Shown: in pieces, positions 25,317 to 41,767 of the stretch
Position numbering within the stretch: position 1 is the stretch's first letter
Layout: the number at the start of each line of letters is the position of its first letter
NCBI RefSeq assembly: GCF_028200735.1
Contig: NZ_JAQKPV010000003.1
Span: 349,026 to 413,025 of the forward strand
Source: Streptomyces sp. ACA25
GTDB taxonomy: Bacteria > Actinomycetota > Actinomycetes > Streptomycetales > Streptomycetaceae
Direction: 5' to 3'
Length of the DNA stretch: 64,000 nucleotides
Translations under genes and position numbers: made by a program
The notes under the pieces: model-generated
Seen by the model: the letters and a program-made list of their open reading frames with translations, nothing else
Database searches by the model: none
Told to the model about the DNA's origin: nothing

Positions 25317-26372
25317 TCAGGCCGCTTCGAGGACGGCGGCGCTGAAGGTGAACCCGGCGCCCACCCCGATCAGGCAGATCCGGTCACCCGGCCGCAACTC
25401 CCCGCCGCGCACCAGGTGGTCCAGGCCCACCAGTTGGTCGGCGGAACCGAGATGGCCGACGCGCCGGCCGAACTCGTGCAGGGTGCGCCGGTGGTCGAGC
25501 CCGAGCACGTCGGCGTAGCCGGCCCGGAACACCGCCTGACCGACGAACGGGGTGACGACCCACCGCAGGTCGTCGACCGTGCTCCCGGCGTCCCGCAGCG
25601 CCGTGGTGACCACCCGGTGGACACCCTCGACATGGCGGTGAAGCACCGAGGCGGGGGTGTGCGGGCCGAGGCTGAAGAACTGCCGGGCCCGCTCGCGCAC
25701 GACCAGCGGACGGGGGTCGGCGCCGGGCCGGTCGGACGGCGGGGTGGTGCCGCGCTGAAGTCCCTCCAGCCCGGGATCGCTCCAAGAGGCGCAGCTCAGC
25801 AGACGCAGCCGGGCACCTGCCGCCCCCGGTTCCACGGACCCCGGCCCGGTGCCCCTGGTCAGTACGGCGGCTCCGGCACCGTCGCCCAGCACCACCCCGG
25901 AGTCGAAGTTCCAGCGGTCGAGTCCGGCCGGGTGGAAGCGGTCGGCCGCGGTGACCAGCGCGGCCGGCACATCGGGGCGCCCGGCCAGCAGGCCGGCCGC
26001 CAGTTCGAGGCAGGCGAGTGACCCGTTGGACAGGGCGGACACCTGGACCGAGAGCCCCGGCAGCGGGGCCCCGCCGAGCACTTCGTCGGCCACCCGGCAG
26101 GCCGCCGACCACATGTCCAGCCCCTGGAACCAGCAGGCGCCGTGCAGGTGCAGCGCGATCCGGGGGGCAGCTTCGCCGGACGCGCGCAGGGCGGCCCGTC
26201 CAGCCCGGACGGCGAGCTCCGGCGCCGGCTCCTCGCAGTGCGACACCGACACCAGGCCGGCCTCCGCCGCGTCGGCGGGAGCGTACCGGCCGTCGGCCAC
26301 CGCCTCGGCCACCGGCACCAGGTCCCCGAGCACACTGCCGGTGCCGGTGATCCACAGATCCTCGCAACGCAT
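25317..26372 (-). CDS. KAS III-like (ketoacyl-ACP synthase III family) protein with Ser in place of the catalytic Cys
   Basis: A 351-residue thiolase-fold protein starting MRCEDLWITGTGSVLGDLVP. Family features are the SGVVLGDGAGAAVLT loop near residue 160 and a C-terminal GVGAGFTFSAAVLE. At the FabH active-site Cys position the sequence is ALSNGSL, giving Ser115. The FabH His-box (P-H-Q) reads TPFVGQ around Phe276, so the His is gone. The Asn-box reads GHLGSAD, the Asp form known in CerJ-type acyltransferases. Canonical condensation is therefore unlikely. Acyl transfer, as for DpsC (Ser) and CerJ, is a reasonable guess, for instance to load or cap the assembly line. It is the last gene of the operon, and its ATG overlaps the ATPase stop (TAATG). 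Confidence 0.8.
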   Translation of the reverse strand: MRCEDLWITGTGSVLGDLVPVAEAVADGRYAPADAAEAGLVSVSHCEEPAPELAVRAGRAALRASGEAAPRIALHLHGACWFQGLDMWSAACRVADEVLGGAPLPGLSVQVSALSNGSLACLELAAGLLAGRPDVPAALVTAADRFHPAGLDRWNFDSGVVLGDGAGAAVLTRGTGPGSVEPGAAGARLRLLSCASWSDPGLEGLQRGTTPPSDRPGADPRPLVVRERARQFFSLGPHTPASVLHRHVEGVHRVVTTALRDAGSTVDDLRWVVTPFVGQAVFRAGYADVLGLDHRRTLHEFGRRVGHLGSADQLVGLDHLVRGGELRPGDRICLIGVGAGFTFSAAVLEAA

Positions 26373-28000
26373 TACGCCTTCTCCTCCTCGAACCCGGTAC
26401 GTCCGGGGAACGGTTGCCGGGCGGGGACGGCCGCGCCGGGGTACGGGGCCGGGCCGGGGATCCGGGCCGTGAACGTGCCGCCGTCCAGCACGTGCACCCG
26501 GTCGGCGCGGGCCGCGACCGCCACGTCGTGCGTCACCATCAGCACCGCGGTGCCCAGTGCGCGGCGCCGGTCGAGCGCGTCCAGCAGCGCGGCGGCCGTC
26601 GCCGCGTCCAGCGCGGAGGTCGGCTCGTCGGCGAGCAGCACCGCCGGTTCGGCGGCCAGCGACCGGGCGAGCGCCGCGCGCTGACGCTGCCCTCCGGAGC
26701 AGGCCCCCGGGCGGCGGCCCGTCACCGCGCTGTCCAGCCCCACCTCGGCCAGCAGCCCGGCCGCCACCTGCCGGGCCTCCTGCCGGGAAGCCCCGCGCAG
26801 CACGCGGACGGGCCGGGCGACCGCCCCGAGCAGCCGGTGAGCGGGGTTGAGCTCGGCGTCCGGGTCCTGCCCCAGCAGTTGCACGGCCGCCCGGGTCGCA
26901 CGGTCCCGGGCGGCAGGCCTGCCGTCCGGGCCGGCCATGGCCAGTTCGGTGCCGTGCAGCAGGGCACGGCCGGCGGCCGGCGGGTGCAGCCCGGCCAGGG
27001 TCTTCAGCAGGGTGCTCTTGCCCGACCCGGAAGGGCCGAGGAGGGCCACCAGCTCCCCGCGCCGGAGGACGAGTCCGACCCCGGACAGCAACGGCTCCCC
27101 CGAACCGCCCGGCGGGCCGATGGTCAGGTCGTGGGTCCGCAGCACCGTGCCGTCCTCCCCGGGCGCGCCCGGGGGCGGCACCTCGACGGCCGGGTCGCCG
27201 ACGGGTCCGGTCCGGGTCGGCCGGGGAGCGGCCGGCCGACGGGGCGGGGCCCCCGCCGCGCCGCCGGCGGTGCCCTGCGGCAGGGCCGTGGCGTTCCGGA
27301 GGACGGCTACGGGGTCCGCGCCGCCCCCGGGGGCGGCGCGCAGTTCCACGACCCGGTGCCCCAGCCCGGCCGCCCAGTCCCGGTCGTGACTGACCACCAC
27401 CGCGACGCCGCCGCGCGCCAGATGGCGCCCGAGTTCCGCGGCCACCAGCCGGGCGCTGACCTCGTCGAGCCCACTGGTCGGCTCGTCCAGCAGGAGCAGG
27501 CGGGGCCGGCCGGCGACCGCGCGGGCCAGGGCCACCCGCTGGGCCTGGCCCCCGGACAGCTGGTGCGGCAGGCGGCGCGCCGCGTCCTCGGGCAGGCCCA
27601 GCCGGGTCAGCAGTTCGGCGCTGCGCCGGGCCCGGTCGCGGCGACGCGTGCCGGGCGGCAGCCCTTCGGCGACCGCGCGGCCGGCCCGGCGCAGCGGGTC
27701 GAGGGTTCCGGCGGGATCCTGGGCGAGGTAGCCGACGTGGCGGCTCCGCCAGCGCCGGGCCGCCCGGGTGCCGGCCGGGGGCAGCGGGGTGCCCTCCCAC
27801 CGGACCGCGCCGGCCACGACCTCGACCCCCGCGCGCGGCTCCGCGAGCAGCAGGTGCAGAACGGTGGTCTTGCCGGCACCGGAGGGTCCGGCGAGCACCA
27901 CCGCCTCCCCCGCCGCCAGCGTGAACCGGGGGCAGGGCAGCCGGGTGCCGCGCGGGGAGTCCCACAACTCGACGTCGTCGATCTCCAGCACGGGCGTCAC
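26372..28000 (-). CDS. Fused double ATPase of an oligopeptide/nickel-type ABC importer
   Basis: A 542-residue protein carrying two ABC ATPase domains, equivalent to NikD plus NikE or DppD plus DppF in one chain. The first has Walker A GPSGAGKTT, signature LSGGQAQR and Walker B LLLLDEPTSG. The second has GPSGSGKST, CSGGQRQR and VLLADEPTSA. A linker of about 60 Pro/Ala-rich residues joins them. Its start overlaps the preceding permease stop by 4 bases. With the two permeases and the binding protein upstream it forms a complete five-domain importer, presumably for the metal-chelator complex made by this cluster. Confidence 0.92.
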   Translation of the reverse strand: MTPVLEIDDVELWDSPRGTRLPCPRFTLAAGEAVVLAGPSGAGKTTVLHLLLAEPRAGVEVVAGAVRWEGTPLPPAGTRAARRWRSRHVGYLAQDPAGTLDPLRRAGRAVAEGLPPGTRRRDRARRSAELLTRLGLPEDAARRLPHQLSGGQAQRVALARAVAGRPRLLLLDEPTSGLDEVSARLVAAELGRHLARGGVAVVVSHDRDWAAGLGHRVVELRAAPGGGADPVAVLRNATALPQGTAGGAAGAPPRRPAAPRPTRTGPVGDPAVEVPPPGAPGEDGTVLRTHDLTIGPPGGSGEPLLSGVGLVLRRGELVALLGPSGSGKSTLLKTLAGLHPPAAGRALLHGTELAMAGPDGRPAARDRATRAAVQLLGQDPDAELNPAHRLLGAVARPVRVLRGASRQEARQVAAGLLAEVGLDSAVTGRRPGACSGGQRQRAALARSLAAEPAVLLADEPTSALDAATAAALLDALDRRRALGTAVLMVTHDVAVAARADRVHVLDGGTFTARIPGPAPYPGAAVPARQPFPGRTGFEEEKA

Positions 28001-28842
28001 CGGCCGGTCTCCGGGGACAGCCGCCGGGCCAGGAGGTCGAGGCCGACGGCGATCGTGGTGGCGAGCAGCGCGAGCGCCAGCGCGGGGGCCAGGGCCGCGG
28101 CGGGGTTGAGGGACACGGCGGGCAGGTTCTCCTTGATCATCAGAGCCCAGTCGGTGGCCGGCGGCTGCGGGCCGAGGCCGAGCACGCTGACCGCGGCGGT
28201 GAGTTGCAGTGCCCCCACGACCCGGAGGCCGGCGTCGGCCAGGACGGTGCCGCTGACCGCGGGCAGCAGTTCGCGCACCGCGATCGCCACCGGACCCTCA
28301 CCCCGCACCACGGCTGCCTGGACGAAACCGGCCCGGGCCAGTGGGGCCGCGGTGGCGTACACCACCCGGGCGGACAGCGGGGTGCCGACGAGCAGCATCC
28401 CGGCGAGCACAGCGGTCCGCGCGTCGAAGGCGAGCGCGCACACCAGGACGACGAGGAGCCCGGGAACGGCGAGCAGCCCGGCCCCGCCGCGCAGCACCAC
28501 CCGCGCGGTCCGTGCGTGCCGGGTGGCGGCCAGGCCGGCGGCGGTGCCCAGGGCGCTCGCGGCCAGCCCGGCGGGCAGCGCGACGGCCAGCAGGCCCGAT
28601 CCGCCGGCCACCAGCCGGGAGAGCACGTCCCGCCCGAGCACATCGGTGCCCAGCCAGTGCCCGCCGTCCGGCGGGCTCCACGGCAGGCCCTGAGGTTGCG
28701 CGGGGTCCCCGGGTGCGAGCAGGGGTCCGGCGAGGACGGCGGCCAGCAGGAGCAGCAGGGCGGCCGCCTCACAAGACGTTGCCCACGGTGCGCGCCGGGG
28801 TTTGCGTGCGGCGGGGCGTGGCCGGGTTCCGGGCGGGCTCAC
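27997..28842 (-). CDS. ABC importer permease, DppC/NikC-like
   Basis: A permease of about 281 residues with a basic N-terminus and five to six hydrophobic segments. The WLGTDVLGRDVLSRLVAGG stretch after the first helix is the hallmark of DppC/NikC/OppC proteins, and the ATPase-contact loop reads FVQAAVVRGEGPVAIAVRELLP. It starts with a GTG overlapping the stop of the DppB-like gene (GTGA), and its own stop overlaps the ATPase start. Confidence 0.9.
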   Translation of the reverse strand: MSPPGTRPRPAARKPRRAPWATSCEAAALLLLLAAVLAGPLLAPGDPAQPQGLPWSPPDGGHWLGTDVLGRDVLSRLVAGGSGLLAVALPAGLAASALGTAAGLAATRHARTARVVLRGGAGLLAVPGLLVVLVCALAFDARTAVLAGMLLVGTPLSARVVYATAAPLARAGFVQAAVVRGEGPVAIAVRELLPAVSGTVLADAGLRVVGALQLTAAVSVLGLGPQPPATDWALMIKENLPAVSLNPAAALAPALALALLATTIAVGLDLLARRLSPETGR

Positions 28843-29894
28843 CGGGCCGCCCCGGCCCGGCGGGCGGCGCGGGCGGCGAGCGCGTCGGCCCCGGTCACGG
28901 CGGTCAGCACGACGGCGGCGAGCAGCAGGGCCGTGCCCTGGACGACGGGCACGTCCCGGGCGGCGACCGACGTGGCGAGCTGCTGGCCCAGGCCCGGGTA
29001 GCCCAGCAGCGACTCCACCACCGCCGTCCCGGCCAGCAGCGCGCCGGCCAGCACCGCCGCGGCCTGTCCGAGCGGCGCCGCGAGATGGGGCAGGACATGG
29101 CGGCGGACGCAGCGCGCCGGGGGTACGCCCCGCAGCAGCGCGTCCCGGACGAACCTCCGCCGGAAGATGTCCGCGGCCGGCCCCATGAGCATGCGGGTGG
29201 TCCAGGCGGCGGCGGGCAGGGTCAGGGCGATCACGGGCAGCAGGAGGATCTCCGGCCGGTCCCAGCCCGAGCCGCCCACCGGCACGAGGGAAACGGCGGG
29301 AAGCCACCCCAGAGCCACCGAGAGCAGCATGACCAGCAGCACGACCAGGGCGGTGTCCGGTACGGCCGCCGCCGCCGCGGCGACCGCCGCGCCGGCCCGG
29401 CTCCGCCGTGCGGCGGGGGCCTGGGCGATCAGGACCGCCGCCGTGGTGCCGAGGAGCAGGGCGAGTACCCAGGAGGGCACGGCGATCAGCAGGGAAGCGG
29501 CGAGCCGGTCGCGCAGCAGGGCGCCCACCGGCCGGCCGTCCACCAGGGACTGGCCGAGGTCGCCGCGGGCCAGTCCGCCGAGCCAGTCGGCGAAGCGCTG
29601 CCAGGCCGGCCGGTCGAGACCCGCCTCGGCGCGGAGCCGGGCCAGCCGCTCGGGGTCCGCCTGCGCGCCCGCCACGGCGGTGGCCGCGTCCCCGGGCAGC
29701 AGCGACGTCACCGCGAAGACCACCACGCACACCACGAACAGCACGGCGGACCAGCGCAGACCGTGCGACACCAGCGCCCGGGGCAGCCGGTGCGCCCCCG
29801 TCGCCGGGCCCGGGGGGACGGCCTTGGCCACCCCACCGGGCCCGGTGCTGCCGGCCGGATCCTCCGGATCGCCGGGGATCCGGCCGCCCGTCAC
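28839..29894 (-). CDS. ABC importer permease, DppB/NikB-like
   Basis: A permease of about 351 residues. DppB-type features are TSLLPGDAATAVAG after the first helix, RGDLGQSLVDGRPVGALLRDR near residue 130, and an EAA-like loop RFVRDALLRGVPPARCVRRHVLP in the second half. I chose the GTG overlapping the binding-protein stop as GTGA; a second GTG lies four codons upstream. Inside the binding protein-permease-permease-ATPase string every junction overlaps, which points to fixed stoichiometry of one importer. Confidence 0.88.
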   Translation of the reverse strand: MTGGRIPGDPEDPAGSTGPGGVAKAVPPGPATGAHRLPRALVSHGLRWSAVLFVVCVVVFAVTSLLPGDAATAVAGAQADPERLARLRAEAGLDRPAWQRFADWLGGLARGDLGQSLVDGRPVGALLRDRLAASLLIAVPSWVLALLLGTTAAVLIAQAPAARRSRAGAAVAAAAAAVPDTALVVLLVMLLSVALGWLPAVSLVPVGGSGWDRPEILLLPVIALTLPAAAWTTRMLMGPAADIFRRRFVRDALLRGVPPARCVRRHVLPHLAAPLGQAAAVLAGALLAGTAVVESLLGYPGLGQQLATSVAARDVPVVQGTALLLAAVVLTAVTGADALAARAARRAGAAR

Positions 29895-31452
29895 TGCTCC
29901 AGCCACACGCGGTCGAGCAGCATCCGGGCATAGCCGGTGCCGTCGGGCAGGCCGTGCACCCGGGCGTCGTGCACGTCGAGGCCGTCCCCCGCGCCCCAGG
30001 CCACCAGGCCGCCCTCGGTGGCGATCTCTTCCTGCAGGGCGGTGACCTGCTCGACCCGCCGGTCCTCGTCCTCCTCCGCCATGGCGGAGGCGAAGGCCTC
30101 GTCGAACGCCTCGTCACGCCGGCCCGTCTCGTTGTAGGCGGACGAGGACAGGGCGGTCTGCCGCGCCCAGGTCGGGAACCCGACCCCCGCGTACACCCCG
30201 GTGCACAGCGGCTCCTGCAGGTAGACCTCGCTCCAGTAGGTCTCCGGCGGGTGCTCGCGGACCGTGACGTGCAGGCCGGCTTCGCCGAGCTGCCGCTCGA
30301 GCAGGGCCGCCGCGGTGGACATCGCCGGGTAGGCGGTCGTGGTGTGCAGCTCCACGTCGAGGCCGTCGGGGTGCCCGGCCTCCGCCAGCAGGGCACGGGC
30401 GGCGTCCAGGTCCCGCTCCGGCGGCTGCAGGCTGTCGGGATACGACGGGTCGTCGGCGCACGGCGCGTCGTTGCCGGGGGTGCCGTAGCCGAGGAACACG
30501 GCGTCCACCAGGGCCTGCCGGTCGACGGCGAGCTTCACCGCCTGCCGGACCTTCTCCTGGTCGAACGGCGCCTGGTCCAGCCGCATCAGCAGCGGGTAGC
30601 CGTTGGCGGCGGAGCGGCTGAGCACGCCCAGCCGGTCGTCCTGGTCCGCGGTCCTGGCGGCGGCCGGCGCCACGTCGCTCGCCACGTCGATCTCCCCGGA
30701 GGTGACCGCCGCGGCGAGTGCCTGCGGGTCGGCGAAGCCGCGGATCTCCAGCCCGTCGAGGTGCGGGGGTTCGCCCCACCAGTCGTCGTTGCGGGCCAGC
30801 GTGGCGCTCTGCCCGCCGAGGGCGGTGAGGCGGAAGGGGCCCGAACCCACCGGCTCGTCGAAGTCCTCGGTGCCTTCCGGGACCACGAACACCACCCCGG
30901 CCAGGGTGCGGGGCAGCTCCGCGTCCGGCTCGCTGGTGGTGACCAGCAGCGTGTGGTCGTCCTCGGCCGCGCAGCCCTCGATGTCCACGGTGCCGAGCCG
31001 GTCGCCGTTCATCATGGACTGTTCGGCCATGCGCTTCATCGAGTGGAGCACGTCGGCCGCCCGCACCGGGCTGCCGTCGGTGAACCGGGCGTCGTCACGC
31101 AGCCGGAACCGCCAGCGGGTCGCGTTCTCCTCGGCCTCCCAGGACAGCGCCAGCCGCGGCTCCACCCCGCCCTTCCCGGCGGGCGCCACGAGCACGTCGT
31201 AGAGGGCGGCCAGCCGGATCCAGTCCGACTGGTTGAACAGGATGCCGTGCGGGTCGGTCGCCGCGGACCCGCCGCCGGCGGCGACGGTGCCGTACCGCAG
31301 GACACCACCGGGCGTCGGCTCCCCGGCCGGCGTGGCGGCCGGGCTCTTCTCCGGGCTGCCCGAGCCGTCCTGGCCGCAGGCGGTGAGGGCGGCGCCACCG
31401 GTGAGCGCGAGCGCGGACAGCAGGACCTGCCGGCGGTGCGGGAGATATCCGT

Positions 31453-31456
<4 letters not shown>
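29891..31456 (-). CDS. ABC importer substrate-binding lipoprotein, family 5 (NikA/DppA-like)
   Basis: A 521-residue extracellular binding protein. The N-terminus VNGYLPHRRQVLLSALAL contains a twin-arginine-like pair before a hydrophobic core that ends in the lipobox LTAC, so it is a lipoprotein and may use the Tat route. Family 5 features follow: GGVLRYG at the mature start, DARFTDGSPVRAADVLHSMKR near residue 145, and AVKLAVDRQALVDAV near residue 330. This family binds peptides, nickel and metal-chelator complexes such as those of nickelophores. It starts with GTG overlapping the NRPS2 stop, which directly ties it to the synthetase and suggests it captures the product in metal-bound form. Confidence 0.9.
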
Positions 31457-40236
<8,780 letters not shown>

Positions 40237-40344
40237 CCGGTCACCTCCGGCACGGCGTCGGCTGGGCGGGGCGGAAGGGAGGACGACATGCGGCTGCTCC
40301 TGCTGGGGTGGTGACAGGGAAACGAAGAAGGGGGGAGGTGGCGG

Positions 40345-41571
40345 TCAGGCCGGTGAGGGGGCGGCGCCGGTGACGGCTGGACCACCGGTCGGTGCGAAAG
40401 CCGCGTGGACGTGCTGGCCGAGCCGGGCCATCGGTTCCTCGGGAGTGGGCAGGGACACGGCCGACTCGAAGCCGGCGCCGGCGATCTCGCGGAGCCACTC
40501 CTCCCGGGTGAGGAAGATCCGGTCCTGTCCGCGCCGGAAGTCCTCGAAGTCCCGGTCCGGTTCCTGTGGTCCGGGCGACATGAGGAACTCCATCGAGGTC
40601 ATGAGCTGGCAGTGCTCGCGGGAGGTCTCGATCACCACGAGCAGGCCGCCGGGCGTGAGCAGGCGCCGCAGCCCGGCCAGTACCTCCCCCACGTGCCGCG
40701 CGTTGTGCAGCACGTTGGCGCACACGACCACGTCGGCGGAGGCCGGGTCGTACCCCTGGGCGGCGGCGTCGCCGTTCATGTCGAACAGCCGGTACCGGAT
40801 CCAGGGCAGGGCCGCCAGCCGTTCCCGGGCGGCGAGGAAGAAGAACCGCGACACATCGGTGAAGAGGTAATCGACACCCGGACCTGCGGCGTGCGGGGCG
40901 AGCGCGGCCACCAGGTCCGTGGTGGTGCCGCCGACCCCGGCACCGACCTCCAGCACCCGCAGCGGGGTCCGGGCGTCACGGCCGGCGGCGAAGTCCGCCA
41001 GCGCGGCGGCGGCCATCGCGTTCACGTACCGGCTGATGGTGTTCTCGCGGTAGGTGCTGTCCGCGGTGTCCATTCGGCCGTCGGGGAACAGCAGGGTCTG
41101 CAGGGCTATTTCGTCCCGCAGCAGCTGCGGGAGGTACCGGACGGCGTCCAGCAGGAAGCGCGTCATCTCGGGGCCGTGCCCGAGGGCAAGGCCCGCCTCG
41201 TGCATGCCCGCCGCGGCCCGGTCCAGATCCCCGGCGTCCACCGCGGCAAGCCCGGTGTACGAGCCGTCTGCCGATGCGGTGAGCATCTCCGCCCGGACCA
41301 GGGCGGCCAGCCACCGGCGGACCACCCGGCGGTGGCGGGACGCCACCCGCAGGGCGGACAGGATGTCGTCGGACCGGTGGGCGGCGCCGTCCCGGGTGAA
41401 CAGCCCGTGGCCGCGCAGCGTCAGGGCCATGGAGAGCAGCGCGACCCGGTCGAGTTCATCGGCGAGCGCCGTCAGACGCTGCGGGTCGGCCCCGGAGAGA
41501 GCCGGGCCGGCCCCCTGTCGCATGGCGTTCTCGAGACGGTCCGCCGGGGCTGCCGGTCCTTGGGTGTACAC
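40345..41571 (-). CDS. SAM-dependent methyltransferase (free-standing, assembly-line type)
   Basis: A 408-residue class I methyltransferase. The first 190 residues form a helical cap. The SAM-binding motif I is LEVGAGVGGTTTDLVAAL (about 207-224), the later ADVVVCANVLHN and GGLLVVIETS are motifs III-IV, and the following REHCQLMTSMEFL resembles C-methyltransferase domains of PKS-NRPS systems. It is the first gene of the long operon and lies 108 bases upstream of the hybrid synthase, which lacks its own methyltransferase domains; it may supply that activity in trans. The GTG start has GGGAG seven bases upstream. The operator-bearing promoter lies 95-123 bases upstream. Confidence 0.85.
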   Translation of the reverse strand: MYTQGPAAPADRLENAMRQGAGPALSGADPQRLTALADELDRVALLSMALTLRGHGLFTRDGAAHRSDDILSALRVASRHRRVVRRWLAALVRAEMLTASADGSYTGLAAVDAGDLDRAAAGMHEAGLALGHGPEMTRFLLDAVRYLPQLLRDEIALQTLLFPDGRMDTADSTYRENTISRYVNAMAAAALADFAAGRDARTPLRVLEVGAGVGGTTTDLVAALAPHAAGPGVDYLFTDVSRFFFLAARERLAALPWIRYRLFDMNGDAAAQGYDPASADVVVCANVLHNARHVGEVLAGLRRLLTPGGLLVVIETSREHCQLMTSMEFLMSPGPQEPDRDFEDFRRGQDRIFLTREEWLREIAGAGFESAVSLPTPEEPMARLGQHVHAAFAPTGGPAVTGAAPSPA

Positions 41572-41665
41572 GCGTGCTCCCTGGTCGCCGCGGAGTTCAG
41601 CGCAGCGGTAACGGGCTCAGCCACCGGGTCCGGCGCGAGCTGTGTCTCTGGGACAACAGCCCGAG

Positions 41666-41694
41666 CATATAATGACAACGGTTTTCGTTTGCAA
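41666..41694 (-). promoter_or_regulatory. Promoter of the methyltransferase-NRPS2-importer operon
   Basis: On the minus strand TTGCAA (41689-41694) is followed after 17 bases by TATATG (41666-41671). The spacer carries the Zur-like operator, the same layout as at NRPS1. The site is 95 bases upstream of the methyltransferase GTG and downstream of the P-type ATPase stop. Confidence 0.6.
41673..41687 (+). promoter_or_regulatory. Zur-like operator upstream of the methyltransferase operon
   Basis: The plus strand reads TGACAACGGTTTTCG, 12 of 15 positions equal to the remembered actinobacterial Zur box TGAAAACGATTTTCA. The 19 bases from 41674 match the other operator at 16 positions. It lies wholly inside the -35/-10 spacer, so a bound repressor would block polymerase. 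Coelibactin, a Streptomyces zincophore, is also under Zur, which supports the zinc reading. Confidence 0.72.
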
Positions 41695-41767
41695 GAGATC
41701 CGCCCACTGTTTCTGTTCCGCAACCGGGGCCTCCGGCCGGCCGGGCGGACCTCGCGGCAGCTGGACG

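Noticed and set aside
25317..26372. Functional FabH (3-oxoacyl-ACP synthase III)
   Set aside because: The catalytic Cys and His are both replaced, so decarboxylative condensation is unlikely.
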